64,000 bases of DNA, from NCBI RefSeq assembly GCF_014648255.1, contig NZ_BMQT01000001.1, forward strand, positions 62,001 through 126,000, given 5' to 3'. The notes under the pieces were generated by a model. That model was given only the letters and a program-made list of their open reading frames with translations. It was not told where the DNA came from and ran no database searches. This document shows, one piece after another, positions 33,749 to 41,500 of the stretch; position 1 is the first letter of the stretch; every line of letters starts with the position of its first letter. This DNA is from Nocardioides albus (lineage in GTDB: Bacteria; Actinomycetota; Actinomycetes; Propionibacteriales; Nocardioidaceae). The translations under genes were made by a program, and so were the position numbers.

Positions 33749-34899
33749 CGACCTGCCCCCCGGAGCACGTCGATGACCCGCGCCTGCTCCGAGTCGGAGA
33801 TCTGGTGGAAGAGCGGCAGGATGAGGGTGTTGTCGGTGAGGTGCTCGGTGGCCGGGAGGCTGAGGGACGGCGAGGCGTACGCAGGCTGCCGGTGCGACGC
33901 CATGATCCCGCGGCGCGCGGAGATCCCGGCCTCGGCGAGGGCGGTCAGGAGCCCCTCGCGGTCCAGTCCGTACGGGTAGCCCACCTCGATCCAGAACGAC
34001 TGGAAGTTGGAGGTGCCCCAGGCCGGGTCGGCCACGGCCCGCAGCCCGCCGATCTCGGCGACCGACTTCGCGTAGACGGCGGCCAGCTCGCGGCGCCGGG
34101 CGACGACCTCGGGCAGCCGCTCGAGCTGCACCAGGCCGACCGCGGCCTGCAGGTCGGTCATCCGGAAGTTGAAGCCGACCTCGTCATAGGACTCCGCGGG
34201 TGAGACCAGGCTGGCGTGCCGGTCGGCGGCCGAGACGCTCATCGCGTGCTCGCGCAGCTTGCGCGCCCGATCGGCCAGGTCAGCGCGCGAGGTGGTGAGC
34301 ATTCCGCCCTCACCGGTGGTGAGGATCTTGCGCGGGTGGAAGGACCAAGCCGCGATCTCGGCGCCGGCGCCGACGGGACGGCCGCGGTAGGTCGACCCGG
34401 CACCGCAGGCGGCGTCCTCGATGACCACGATGTCGAGCGGGTCGCAGACCTTCCGGATCGAGTCCAGGTCGACCGGCACCCCGCCCTGGTCGACCACGAT
34501 CACCGCGGTCGTCCGCGGCGTGAGCGCCTCCCGAACGGTCTCGGCGGTGAGGTTCCCGGTGACCGGTGAGACGTCCGCGAAGACCGGCCGGGCGCCGACG
34601 TAGACCGCGGCGTTGGCGGTCGCGATGAACGAGAAGGACGGGACGACGACGTCGTCACCGGGGCTCACCCCCGCCACGACCAGCGCCAGGTGGAGGGCCG
34701 TGGTGCAGCTCGAGGTGGCGACCGCGTGAGAAGCCTGCTGGGATTCCGCGAAGCGGCGCTCGAACTCCGCCACGCGAGGCCCCTGGGCGACCCAGCCGGA
34801 GCGGAGCACCTCGGCGACGGCCTCGACCTCCTCCTCGCCTAGCCACGGCTGCATGACGTTGATGCGGCTCATGCTGCCGTCCGCGCCGTTGCCGTTCAC
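33745..34899 (-). CDS. DegT/DnrJ/EryC1/StrS sugar aminotransferase (second copy)
   Basis: PLP-dependent enzyme, 384 residues from the GTG at 34899 or 375 from the ATG at 34872. The later start is attractive because the first one lies inside a palindrome and its leader is low-complexity. Seen: INVMQPWLGEEEVEAVAEVL, SGWVAQGPRVAEFE, SSCTTALHLALVVAGVSPGD, VIEDAACGAGSTYRG and the PLP-lysine segment SFHPRKILTTGEGGML near residue 187. This is the PglE/perosamine-synthase-like pattern, normally aminating C4 of a 4-keto sugar. The adjacent PglD-like acetyltransferase fits. No clear PglF-type 4,6-dehydratase is in the window, so the pathway would need one elsewhere or the neighbouring epimerase to supply it. 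Confidence 0.86.
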   Translation of the reverse strand: MNGNGADGSMSRINVMQPWLGEEEVEAVAEVLRSGWVAQGPRVAEFERRFAESQQASHAVATSSCTTALHLALVVAGVSPGDDVVVPSFSFIATANAAVYVGARPVFADVSPVTGNLTAETVREALTPRTTAVIVVDQGGVPVDLDSIRKVCDPLDIVVIEDAACGAGSTYRGRPVGAGAEIAAWSFHPRKILTTGEGGMLTTSRADLADRARKLREHAMSVSAADRHASLVSPAESYDEVGFNFRMTDLQAAVGLVQLERLPEVVARRRELAAVYAKSVAEIGGLRAVADPAWGTSNFQSFWIEVGYPYGLDREGLLTALAEAGISARRGIMASHRQPAYASPSLSLPATEHLTDNTLILPLFHQISDSEQARVIDVLRGAGR

Positions 34900-34981
34900 C
34901 GAGGTACCTCGGTCGAGCGTCGCTTACTTCGGTGAGTTCCACGAAGTAAGTGCACGTTCACCGAGGTGACTCGGTGAACGT
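34898..34981. promoter_or_regulatory. cluster of three perfect palindromes
   Basis: ACCGAGGTACCTCGGT at 34898-34913 is a perfect 16-bp palindrome over the GTG at 34899. CTTACTTCG (34923-34931) pairs with CGAAGTAAG (34942-34950). ACGTTCACCGAG (34954-34965) pairs with CTCGGTGAACGT (34970-34981) around GTGA. GTTCACCGAGGT occurs in both the first and third elements. No T-tract follows on either strand. The gap divides the leftward cluster, so operators or an RNA processing or transcription-pausing element are more likely than a simple terminator. Confidence 0.6.
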
Positions 34982-35002
34982 CGCGCGGTGCCGGCCGCCG
35001 CG

Positions 35003-36004
35003 TCACGCGCCATCACCCCGCAACGTACGCCCGGCCGCGATCTCGGAGCGCAGTGGCGCCCACCACTCGACCAGCTGCCGCAGCCCCTCCTCGAGCCCGA
35101 TCGTCGGCGACCAGCCGAGGTCGTCGCGGGCCGCGGAGATGGAGGCGAGCCGGCGGGTGACCCCGTTGACCGCCCGCTCCGGACCGTGCTCGACGCCGAG
35201 CGGGGAGTCCATCGCCCGCAGCAGGGCCTCGGCCAGCTCCAGCAGCGAGGTCTCGGTGCCGGAGGCGATGTTGTAGACGCCCTCGCTCACCTTGGAAGCC
35301 GCCGCCAGGACGTTGGCGCGGGCGATGTCGGGGACGCAGACGAAGTCCATGGTCTGGCGCCCGTCGCCGAAGATCAGCGGCGGCTTGCCGTCGGCGATCC
35401 GTTCCATCCACCGCACCAACACCTCGGTGTAGGCGCCGTGGACGTCCATCCGCGGCCCGTAGACGTTGAAGTAGCGCAGCCCGACATAGTCGAGCCCGTG
35501 CATCGCCCGGAAGGACCGCACCAGGCCTTCGTTGTAGGACTTCGCGGCCCCGTAGAGGGTGTCGTTGTTGTTGTGGTGGTGCCCCTCTGGCGTCGGGAAC
35601 TCCTCGGCGAGCCCGAAGACCGAGGCCGAGGAGGCGTAGACCAGCTTGTCGACGCCGGCGGAGACTGCGGCCTCGACCACGTTGAAGGTGCCGTCGACCA
35701 GCACCTCGTTGGCCAGCCGCGGCTCCTCGGCGCACAGCGTGATCCGGATGGCGGCCTGGTGGAAGACCAGGTCCTTGCCGGCGGTGAGGTCGCCGACCAG
35801 GTCGCGGTCGCGGATGTCGCCCTCGACCAGGGTGACCCGGCCGGAGGCGAGGGCTTCGTCGAGGTTGGCCTTGCGGCCCCGGATCAGGCTGTCGAGCACG
35901 TCGACGTGCGCGGCCCCCGCCTCGAGGAGCTGGTCGACGATGGTGGAGGCGATCGTGCCTGCACCTCCGGTGACCAGGACGTTCGCGCCGTGCAAGGAAG
36001 TCAT
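35003..36004 (-). CDS. NAD-dependent sugar epimerase/dehydratase (extended SDR)
   Basis: 333-residue cytoplasmic nucleotide-sugar enzyme. Rossmann motif NVLVTGGAGTIASTIVDQLL at the N-terminus, VEGDIRDRDLV, VYASSASVFG carrying the catalytic Ser, and the catalytic YGAAK (Y-x3-K) near residue 178 are all present, followed by RYFNVYGPRMDVHGAY. This is the UDP-glucose 4-epimerase branch; C4 epimerisation of a UDP-HexNAc or dehydration are both possible. The ATG overlaps the stop of the Gfo/Idh gene, so the two are coupled. A His/Asn-rich insert (EGHHHNNND) precedes the catalytic Tyr. Confidence 0.88.
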   Translation of the reverse strand: MTSLHGANVLVTGGAGTIASTIVDQLLEAGAAHVDVLDSLIRGRKANLDEALASGRVTLVEGDIRDRDLVGDLTAGKDLVFHQAAIRITLCAEEPRLANEVLVDGTFNVVEAAVSAGVDKLVYASSASVFGLAEEFPTPEGHHHNNNDTLYGAAKSYNEGLVRSFRAMHGLDYVGLRYFNVYGPRMDVHGAYTEVLVRWMERIADGKPPLIFGDGRQTMDFVCVPDIARANVLAAASKVSEGVYNIASGTETSLLELAEALLRAMDSPLGVEHGPERAVNGVTRRLASISAARDDLGWSPTIGLEEGLRQLVEWWAPLRSEIAAGRTLRGDGA

Positions 36005-37080
36005 CGGATCAGCTCCAGGGTGGGGGTCTCGGCGGCGACCTCGACGAGGGCGCCACGGGCTCGGAGGCTGGCCTGGGCCGCCTCCAGGACGGAGAGGACA
36101 CGGAGCCCGGAGGCGCCGTCGGTACGCGGCGTACGGCCTTCGCGGATCGCTCCGGCGAACTCGCCGACCATCCGAGAGAGCGCCTCGTACTCGGGCAGCG
36201 CCGGCGCCCAGGTGTCGCCCAGCCGGTAGGAGATGGTCGCCGCGGCGCGGTCGGCCCGTTCGATCTGGTCCACGCTCTGCTGGACCAGATCGACGCCACG
36301 GTCGAAGACGCTGAGCCGCTGCTGCGGGTTGAGGTCGTCCCAGACCAACGTGCGCCGGCTCCCACCGATCACCATCTGCCTGATCTTGGTGGGGCTGAGC
36401 CAGTTGACGTGGACGTGGGCCATCGCCCCGCCCTCCAGTGGCAGGGTCAGGTAGCCGACGCACGCCTTGCCCGCTCGCAGCGGGTCGGCGCCGTGCGCGG
36501 CCACCCCGGTGGGGCGCAGCCCGCCGGGCAGGATGAAGTCGAGGATGGAGAGGTCGTGCGGGGCCAGGTCCCAGAAGACGTCGACGTCGGGCTGCACAAG
36601 CCCGAGGTTGATCCGCACCGAGTCGATGAACAGGATGTCGCCGAGCGACCCGTCCTCGACCAGCTCGCGGATCTTCTGCACGACCGGCGTGTAGCAGTAG
36701 GTGTGGTCGGCCATCAGCACCAGATCGTTGGCGCGCGCGCTCTCGACCATGCTGCGGCCCGACCCCACGTCGTCGGCCAGCGGCTTCTCGACGAGCACGT
36801 GCTTCCCCGCCCGCAGCGCCCGCTCCACCAGAGCTCGGTGGGTCCCCGCCGGGGTGGCGATCGCGACCGCGTCCACGTCCTCGCGCGCGAGGACCTCGTC
36901 GAGGTCGGACGTCGCCAGCACCTCGGCGCTGCCGCCGATCACCTCCTGCGCCCGGACGAGGTCCAGGTCGACCACCGCGACCAGCCTCCAGTCCGGTGCG
37001 TTGCGGAAGTTGCGGATCAGGTTGGGCCCCCAGTAGCCGGCCCCGACCACTGCCACGCCCAGCGGCGTCTGTGCGGTCAT
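36001..37080 (-). CDS. Gfo/Idh/MocA oxidoreductase (nucleotide-sugar 3-dehydrogenase candidate)
   Basis: NAD-dependent dehydrogenase of 359 residues. The N-terminal Rossmann fold has VAVVGAGYWGPNLIRNFRNA at residues 9-28, IATPAGTHRALVERAL, and the family-defining EKP in GKHVLVEKPLADDVG near residue 97. A C-terminal beta-sheet domain follows, with DHTYCYTPVVQKI and VFWDLAPHDLSILDFILPGG. WbpB/WlbA-type members oxidise C3 of UDP-GlcNAcA; others act on inositols. It is the promoter-proximal gene of the leftward block, with 258 bp to the divergent ArsR gene. Assignment as a WbpB-type enzyme is inference from context. Confidence 0.85.
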   Translation of the reverse strand: MTAQTPLGVAVVGAGYWGPNLIRNFRNAPDWRLVAVVDLDLVRAQEVIGGSAEVLATSDLDEVLAREDVDAVAIATPAGTHRALVERALRAGKHVLVEKPLADDVGSGRSMVESARANDLVLMADHTYCYTPVVQKIRELVEDGSLGDILFIDSVRINLGLVQPDVDVFWDLAPHDLSILDFILPGGLRPTGVAAHGADPLRAGKACVGYLTLPLEGGAMAHVHVNWLSPTKIRQMVIGGSRRTLVWDDLNPQQRLSVFDRGVDLVQQSVDQIERADRAAATISYRLGDTWAPALPEYEALSRMVGEFAGAIREGRTPRTDGASGLRVLSVLEAAQASLRARGALVEVAAETPTLELIR

Positions 37081-37209
37081 GACTTGTGCTTCTCCCCACG
37101 TCGGCGATCGATGCCTTCGGGGTAGATCACACGCGATCCGCCGATCCTGCCCGCCCGATCACCGGGCTTATCCCCTCTATTCGGGAGACCGGACGGCAGC
37201 ACCGAACGC

Positions 37210-37274
37210 GCCGAGTCGGCGCGAGCTGACGTGATCCAAGGTCGAGTCGGCGCGTCAGAACGAGCCGACTCGGC
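37210..37274. repeat. three CGAGTCGGC-type short repeats
   Basis: GCCGAGTCGGCGCG at 37210, GTCGAGTCGGCGCG at 37241 and the palindromic GCCGACTCGGC at 37264 lie in the 258-bp divergent region before the ArsR gene. The core is itself palindromic (GCCGA-g-TCGGC). Possible operator cluster or simple sequence drift. Confidence 0.45.
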
Positions 37275-37324
37275 ATCAGGTTCGATCTGTGCACTGGCCA
37301 CTTGCAACCTATCCACCCAATGGC

Positions 37325-37352
37325 GTTATCATCGCTATATGGCGATGACAAC
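37325..37352. promoter_or_regulatory. ArsR-type operator over the metalloregulator start
   Basis: GTTATCATCGC (37325-37335) and GCGATGACAAC (37342-37352) are an inverted repeat with one mismatched pair, spaced by six bases that include the first bases of the start codon at 37339. A TATCAT -10-like box (37327-37332) lies within the left arm and ends six bases before the ATG, suggesting a leaderless, autorepressed transcript. Confidence 0.7.
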
Positions 37353-37734
37353 GACGCGGGGCACTCCCGATCCCACGGACGAAGCGGTGGCGCTGAGCGC
37401 TGCTGCCTGTCTGTTCCACGGGTTCTCCGATCCCTCCCGCCTGGCGATCCTGCGCCACCTCGCCCTCGGCGAGCACCGCGTGGTCGATCTGACCGCCCAC
37501 CTCGGTCTGGCGCAGAGCACGGTCTCGAAGCACCTCGCCTGCCTGAAGGACTGCGGGCTGGTGACCTCACGCCCCGTCGGGCGCGCGTCGATGTTCGCGC
37601 TCGCCCACAGCGAGGCCGTCCTGGACCTGCTGGCTGCTGCGGAGCGGGTCCTGGCGCTCACCGGCGACGCGGTGACGCTGTGCCCCAGCCACGGCATCGC
37701 CGCCGTCCACGCCGAGACCCACGAGGAGGCGTGA
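37339..37734 (+). CDS. ArsR/SmtB family metalloregulator, CmtR-like
   Basis: 131-residue dimeric winged-helix repressor. The DNA-recognition helix region is LTAHLGLAQSTVSKHLACLK followed by DCGLV. Two cysteines lie in it as C68-x3-C72 (ACLKDCGL), and a third lies near the C-terminus (C115 in VTLCPSH). This matches the Cys57/Cys61/Cys102 layout known for Mycobacterium tuberculosis CmtR, which senses Cd(II)/Pb(II). The ATG at 37339 (or at 37345) sits within its probable operator. The following cation exporter gene overlaps its stop by one base, a classic sensor-exporter pair. Cd/Pb sensing is inferred from the cysteine pattern. Confidence 0.87.
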   Translation: MAMTTTRGTPDPTDEAVALSAAACLFHGFSDPSRLAILRHLALGEHRVVDLTAHLGLAQSTVSKHLACLKDCGLVTSRPVGRASMFALAHSEAVLDLLAAAERVLALTGDAVTLCPSHGIAAVHAETHEEA

Positions 37735-38555
37735 TGGCTGCCCATGTCCACGCCCAGACGGACCTGACCGCTGCCGACCGCAAGCGGCTCGGACGACGTG
37801 CCCAGCTGCTCGCGGCGGCGTCGGTCACCTACAACGGCGCCGAGGCCGTCATCGCCATCACCGCCGGTCTCGTCGCCGGATCGGTCGCGCTGGTCGGGTT
37901 CGGGCTCGACTCCGTCGTCGAGGTCTCCAGCGGGCTCATCATCCTGTGGCAGTTCCGTCACCGACTCCCGGAGTCACGGGAGCGGCAGGCGCTGCGGCTG
38001 ATGGCCGTCTCCTTCTTCGCCCTGGCCGCGTACGTCACCTTCGAGTCGGTGCGCGCCCTCATCACCGGGCACGACCCGGAGACCTCGATGGTCGGCATCG
38101 GCCTGGCGATCACCTCGCTGCTGATCATGCCGTTCCTGTCGTGGGCTCAGCGTCGGACCGGCCGAGCGCTCGGCTCGAACGCCGTGGTCGCCGACTCGAC
38201 CCAGACCCTGCTGTGCACCTATCTCTCGGCGGTCCTGCTCGTCGGCCTGGTCCTCAACGCGACGCTCGGCTGGTCATGGGCCGACCCGATCGCCGGTCTG
38301 GTGATCGCTGCCGTCGCGGTCAAGGAGGGCCGGGACGCCTGGCGGGGCGAGGCCTGCTCATGCGGCCCGGTGGCGGTCACCGACGACCAGGACACCGCCG
38401 CCTCTGATGGCTGCGATTGTGACGAGTCCACCTGCGCCGATGCCTGCTGTGTCCCCGACGCTCCCGGCACTGCCGACGTCCAGGTGCTGGACGTCGGCAG
38501 ACCATCGGCATCGACTCATCCCGTCGCCGGGCGGAACCGCACGTCCACGAAGTAG
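37734..38555 (+). CDS. cation diffusion facilitator-type metal exporter with Cys-rich tail
   Basis: 273-residue inner membrane metal/proton antiporter. Five to six transmembrane segments; the metal-site aspartates are visible in VGFGLDSVVEVSSGLI (helix 2) and NAVVADSTQTLLCTYLS (helix 5). Beyond the membrane domain the usual CDF cytoplasmic domain is replaced by a short tail rich in Cys and Asp (ACSCGP, then CDCDESTCADACC), likely a soft-metal binding segment. Coupled to the CmtR-like regulator by TGATG overlap, so it probably exports Cd, Pb or Zn. Its last 40 bases overlap the convergent DUF4082 gene. Confidence 0.86.
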   Translation: MAAHVHAQTDLTAADRKRLGRRAQLLAAASVTYNGAEAVIAITAGLVAGSVALVGFGLDSVVEVSSGLIILWQFRHRLPESRERQALRLMAVSFFALAAYVTFESVRALITGHDPETSMVGIGLAITSLLIMPFLSWAQRRTGRALGSNAVVADSTQTLLCTYLSAVLLVGLVLNATLGWSWADPIAGLVIAAVAVKEGRDAWRGEACSCGPVAVTDDQDTAASDGCDCDESTCADACCVPDAPGTADVQVLDVGRPSASTHPVAGRNRTSTK

Positions 38556-41500
38556 TTCGTGGAGTTCCAGGATCGGTTCGGGAGTCCCCCTCCGCTCCCG
38601 TACCGATACCGGCCGTTGGCTCCGCCCGGCGCCGTCAGTGGGCCGACCGTCCGCGGCTGGCTGAGTGCCGCGGGCGTCGAGGCGTAGCGCCCGTTGGGCG
38701 CGTAGTAGGACACGACGTACGTCGCCCCCGGCGTGAGCGCGACCGGTGTCGGCAACGTGGCCGTCTGCCAGCCGGTCGCCGTCTCGTTGGTGAAGGTCAC
38801 CTGGGCGATCCGGGTGCCGGCCGAGTTCCACAGCGAGCCCGTGTGGGTGCCGGTGTTGCCGGATCCCTTGTAGAACCGGATCGCCGTCACCGAGCCGGCC
38901 ACCGACGTCGAGAAGGCGGTGCCGACCTCGACCGGCATGATGTCGAACGTCGCGGGGGTCCGCGGCGTCACACCAGTGAACAGCGAGACCTCCGCCGGAA
39001 CGGGCGCGGCGGTGGTGAACGACCACGTCTGCGTGGGCAGACTCGCCCCGTCCGTCGAGACGACGCCGGAGACTGAGACCGACACTGTCGCCCCGGCCGG
39101 GAGTGCCGAGGTAGGCGTGAAGCTCAACGTACGTCCGTCCCCGCTCAGCGCTGCCGATCCCGCCACCGAGGACCCGTTGGCCGTCACCGACATGCTCCAG
39201 CCGTTCGCCACCGCCGACGAGAAGGTGATCGAGGGATCTACCGCGGCCTCCACCCCTGTGGCGCCCGGGGTCGGGTCCCGCTCGGTGACGCCGATCGTCG
39301 GTGCGTCCCGCTCGAAGACGATGTCGACGAAGTAGTTCGTCGCGCCCCAGTCGAAGGTCGGGAACCCGCCCGCGGCTCCGTAGAGATAGCGGCCGTTGGA
39401 GGTTGCAGGTGCAGTCAGGTCGCCCGAGGTCCACGCGGTGTTGAAGAACCCGCTGGTCGCGGCGTAGTGACCCTGCGGCGCGAGATAGGAGACGACGTAC
39501 GTCACCCCGGCGCTCACCGCTACCGGCGTACTGAGGGTCGCGTCCTGCCATCCCGAGGCGGTCTCACCGGTGAAGGTCACCGACGCCATCCGAGTGCCGG
39601 CCGACGACCACAGCGATCCGACGTGGGTCCCGCCGTTCCCGGGACCCTTGTAGAACCGGATCGCGGTGACGCGCCCGTCTCGGGACGGGGTGAAGGCGGT
39701 GCCGAGCTCGACCGGGGACGCCTCGCTGACCGCCGGCGTCTGCGGCACCTGGTCACCGAAGAGGGTCTGGCTGGTCGCCGACTCCTGCGGACGCGTGCGG
39801 AAGGACCACGACTGTGGCGCCAGGCTCGCGCCCTCGACCGATGTCACTCCGGTCAGGGCGACCGAGATGCTCGCATCGGGCGGCAGCGCTCCTGCCGGGT
39901 CGAACGCGAGCTCGGTGCCCGCCTGGCTGAGCGTGGTCGCGCCCGTCACCGGTCCGCCGGGACCCGACACCGAGAGTTGATAGCCCGAGGCGATCGCGCT
40001 CGAGAAGGTGATGCGTACGTCCGTGCCCCTCGGCACCGACACCGCGCCCGGGGCGGGACTCTGAGCAGTGATCGCCAGACTCGGCGCACCCTTCTCGAAG
40101 ACGACGTCGACCAGGTAGCTCGATGGCGACGATGCCGCGGGGAATCCCGCTCCATAGGTGTACGCCCCGGCCGTCGAGGTCACGTGGAGCGGCCCTTTCG
40201 ACAGATCAGCGGCCGCGAAAGCGTTCGGGGTGGCCGAGTAGTAGCCGTTGGTGCGGTACGAGGCGACGTACTCGACGTTCTTCTGGATCGTTACCGGCTC
40301 GTCGAAGACCAACGTCTGCCAGCCGGAGGTGGACTCGCCGGTGAAGGTGCCTTGGGCGAGCGCGGTGCCGTTCGCAGACCACAGCGTGCCGGTGTGCGGC
40401 GCGGCGTTGTTCGCACCCTTGTAGAAGCGGACGCCGGTGACTGTACCGACCGTGTCGGCGGTGAACCGGACACCGAGGGTGAGCTGTGCGTTCTCCGGGT
40501 CTTGGAGCACGGTCGGCACGGTGTCCTCGTCGAACAGCGAGCAGGGACAGACGCCAGGTGTCGCCGGCGGTCGTGCGGTCGTGAACGACCACGTCGAGCC
40601 GCTGGTGACAGCGTTGCCCTGGCTGTCGGTGCCGCTCAGCGTCACGGTGTGCTTGACGAACCCGGCGAGAGCAGCTGCCGGGGTGAAGGTGGCGGTGCGG
40701 GTCGTGGCGTCGTACGCGACCGAGCCCGCGACCGCCGATCCGTTGGCATCCTTGACCTGCACACCGACGGAGGTCGCGGTGACCGGCTTGGAGAACCGGG
40801 CGCTGACCGTGGTGGTGCGCGCGACCGAGGACGAGTTCGCCAGCGGCCACTGGTTGGTCGCGGTCAGCGGGGAGTCGTCGCTGGCCGAGTAGAGGACGTC
40901 GACGAAATAGTTGCTGTTCTGGTGGCTGCGGTCCGGGAACCTGCCTGCGTCGTTGTAGACACCGGCCGCGGGCGCGCCGAACCCGCCCTCGACGAAGAGG
41001 GGCGCAGCGTCGACCGGGTCGGAGGCGAAGGCCCACTGCTGCACCGCATAGTGGCCCTGCGGCGCGGTATAGGAGGCGACGTACGTCTGGCCGGCGGCGA
41101 CCGGGACAGGGCTGGCGAAGGTGGCCTGCTGCCATCCGGTCGCCGATTCCCCCGAGAACGTCACCGCGGCGAGTGCCTCGCCGGAGGTGCTCCACAGCGT
41201 TCCGGTGTGGGTACCGGTGTTGCCGACCCCCTTGTAGAAGCGGATGCCGCTCACGAACCCGTCGTTGGTGGGCGAGAACCTGACGCCGAGCTCCGCGGCG
41301 CCGGGATCGGCCGCAGCCGGGACAGCCGGGGGCGCCAGCGTGGCATTCCCGAAGATGCTGCACGGGCAGGAGACTGCGAACGAACGGGTCGCCGTCGTGC
41401 CGATGTTGGCACTGTCGTCGATCGCGCGCACCTTGACCGCCGTGGCGCCCGTGCCGTGCTGTACGTAGGAGAAGGTCCACGAGGCGAGCCCGTCGGCGGG

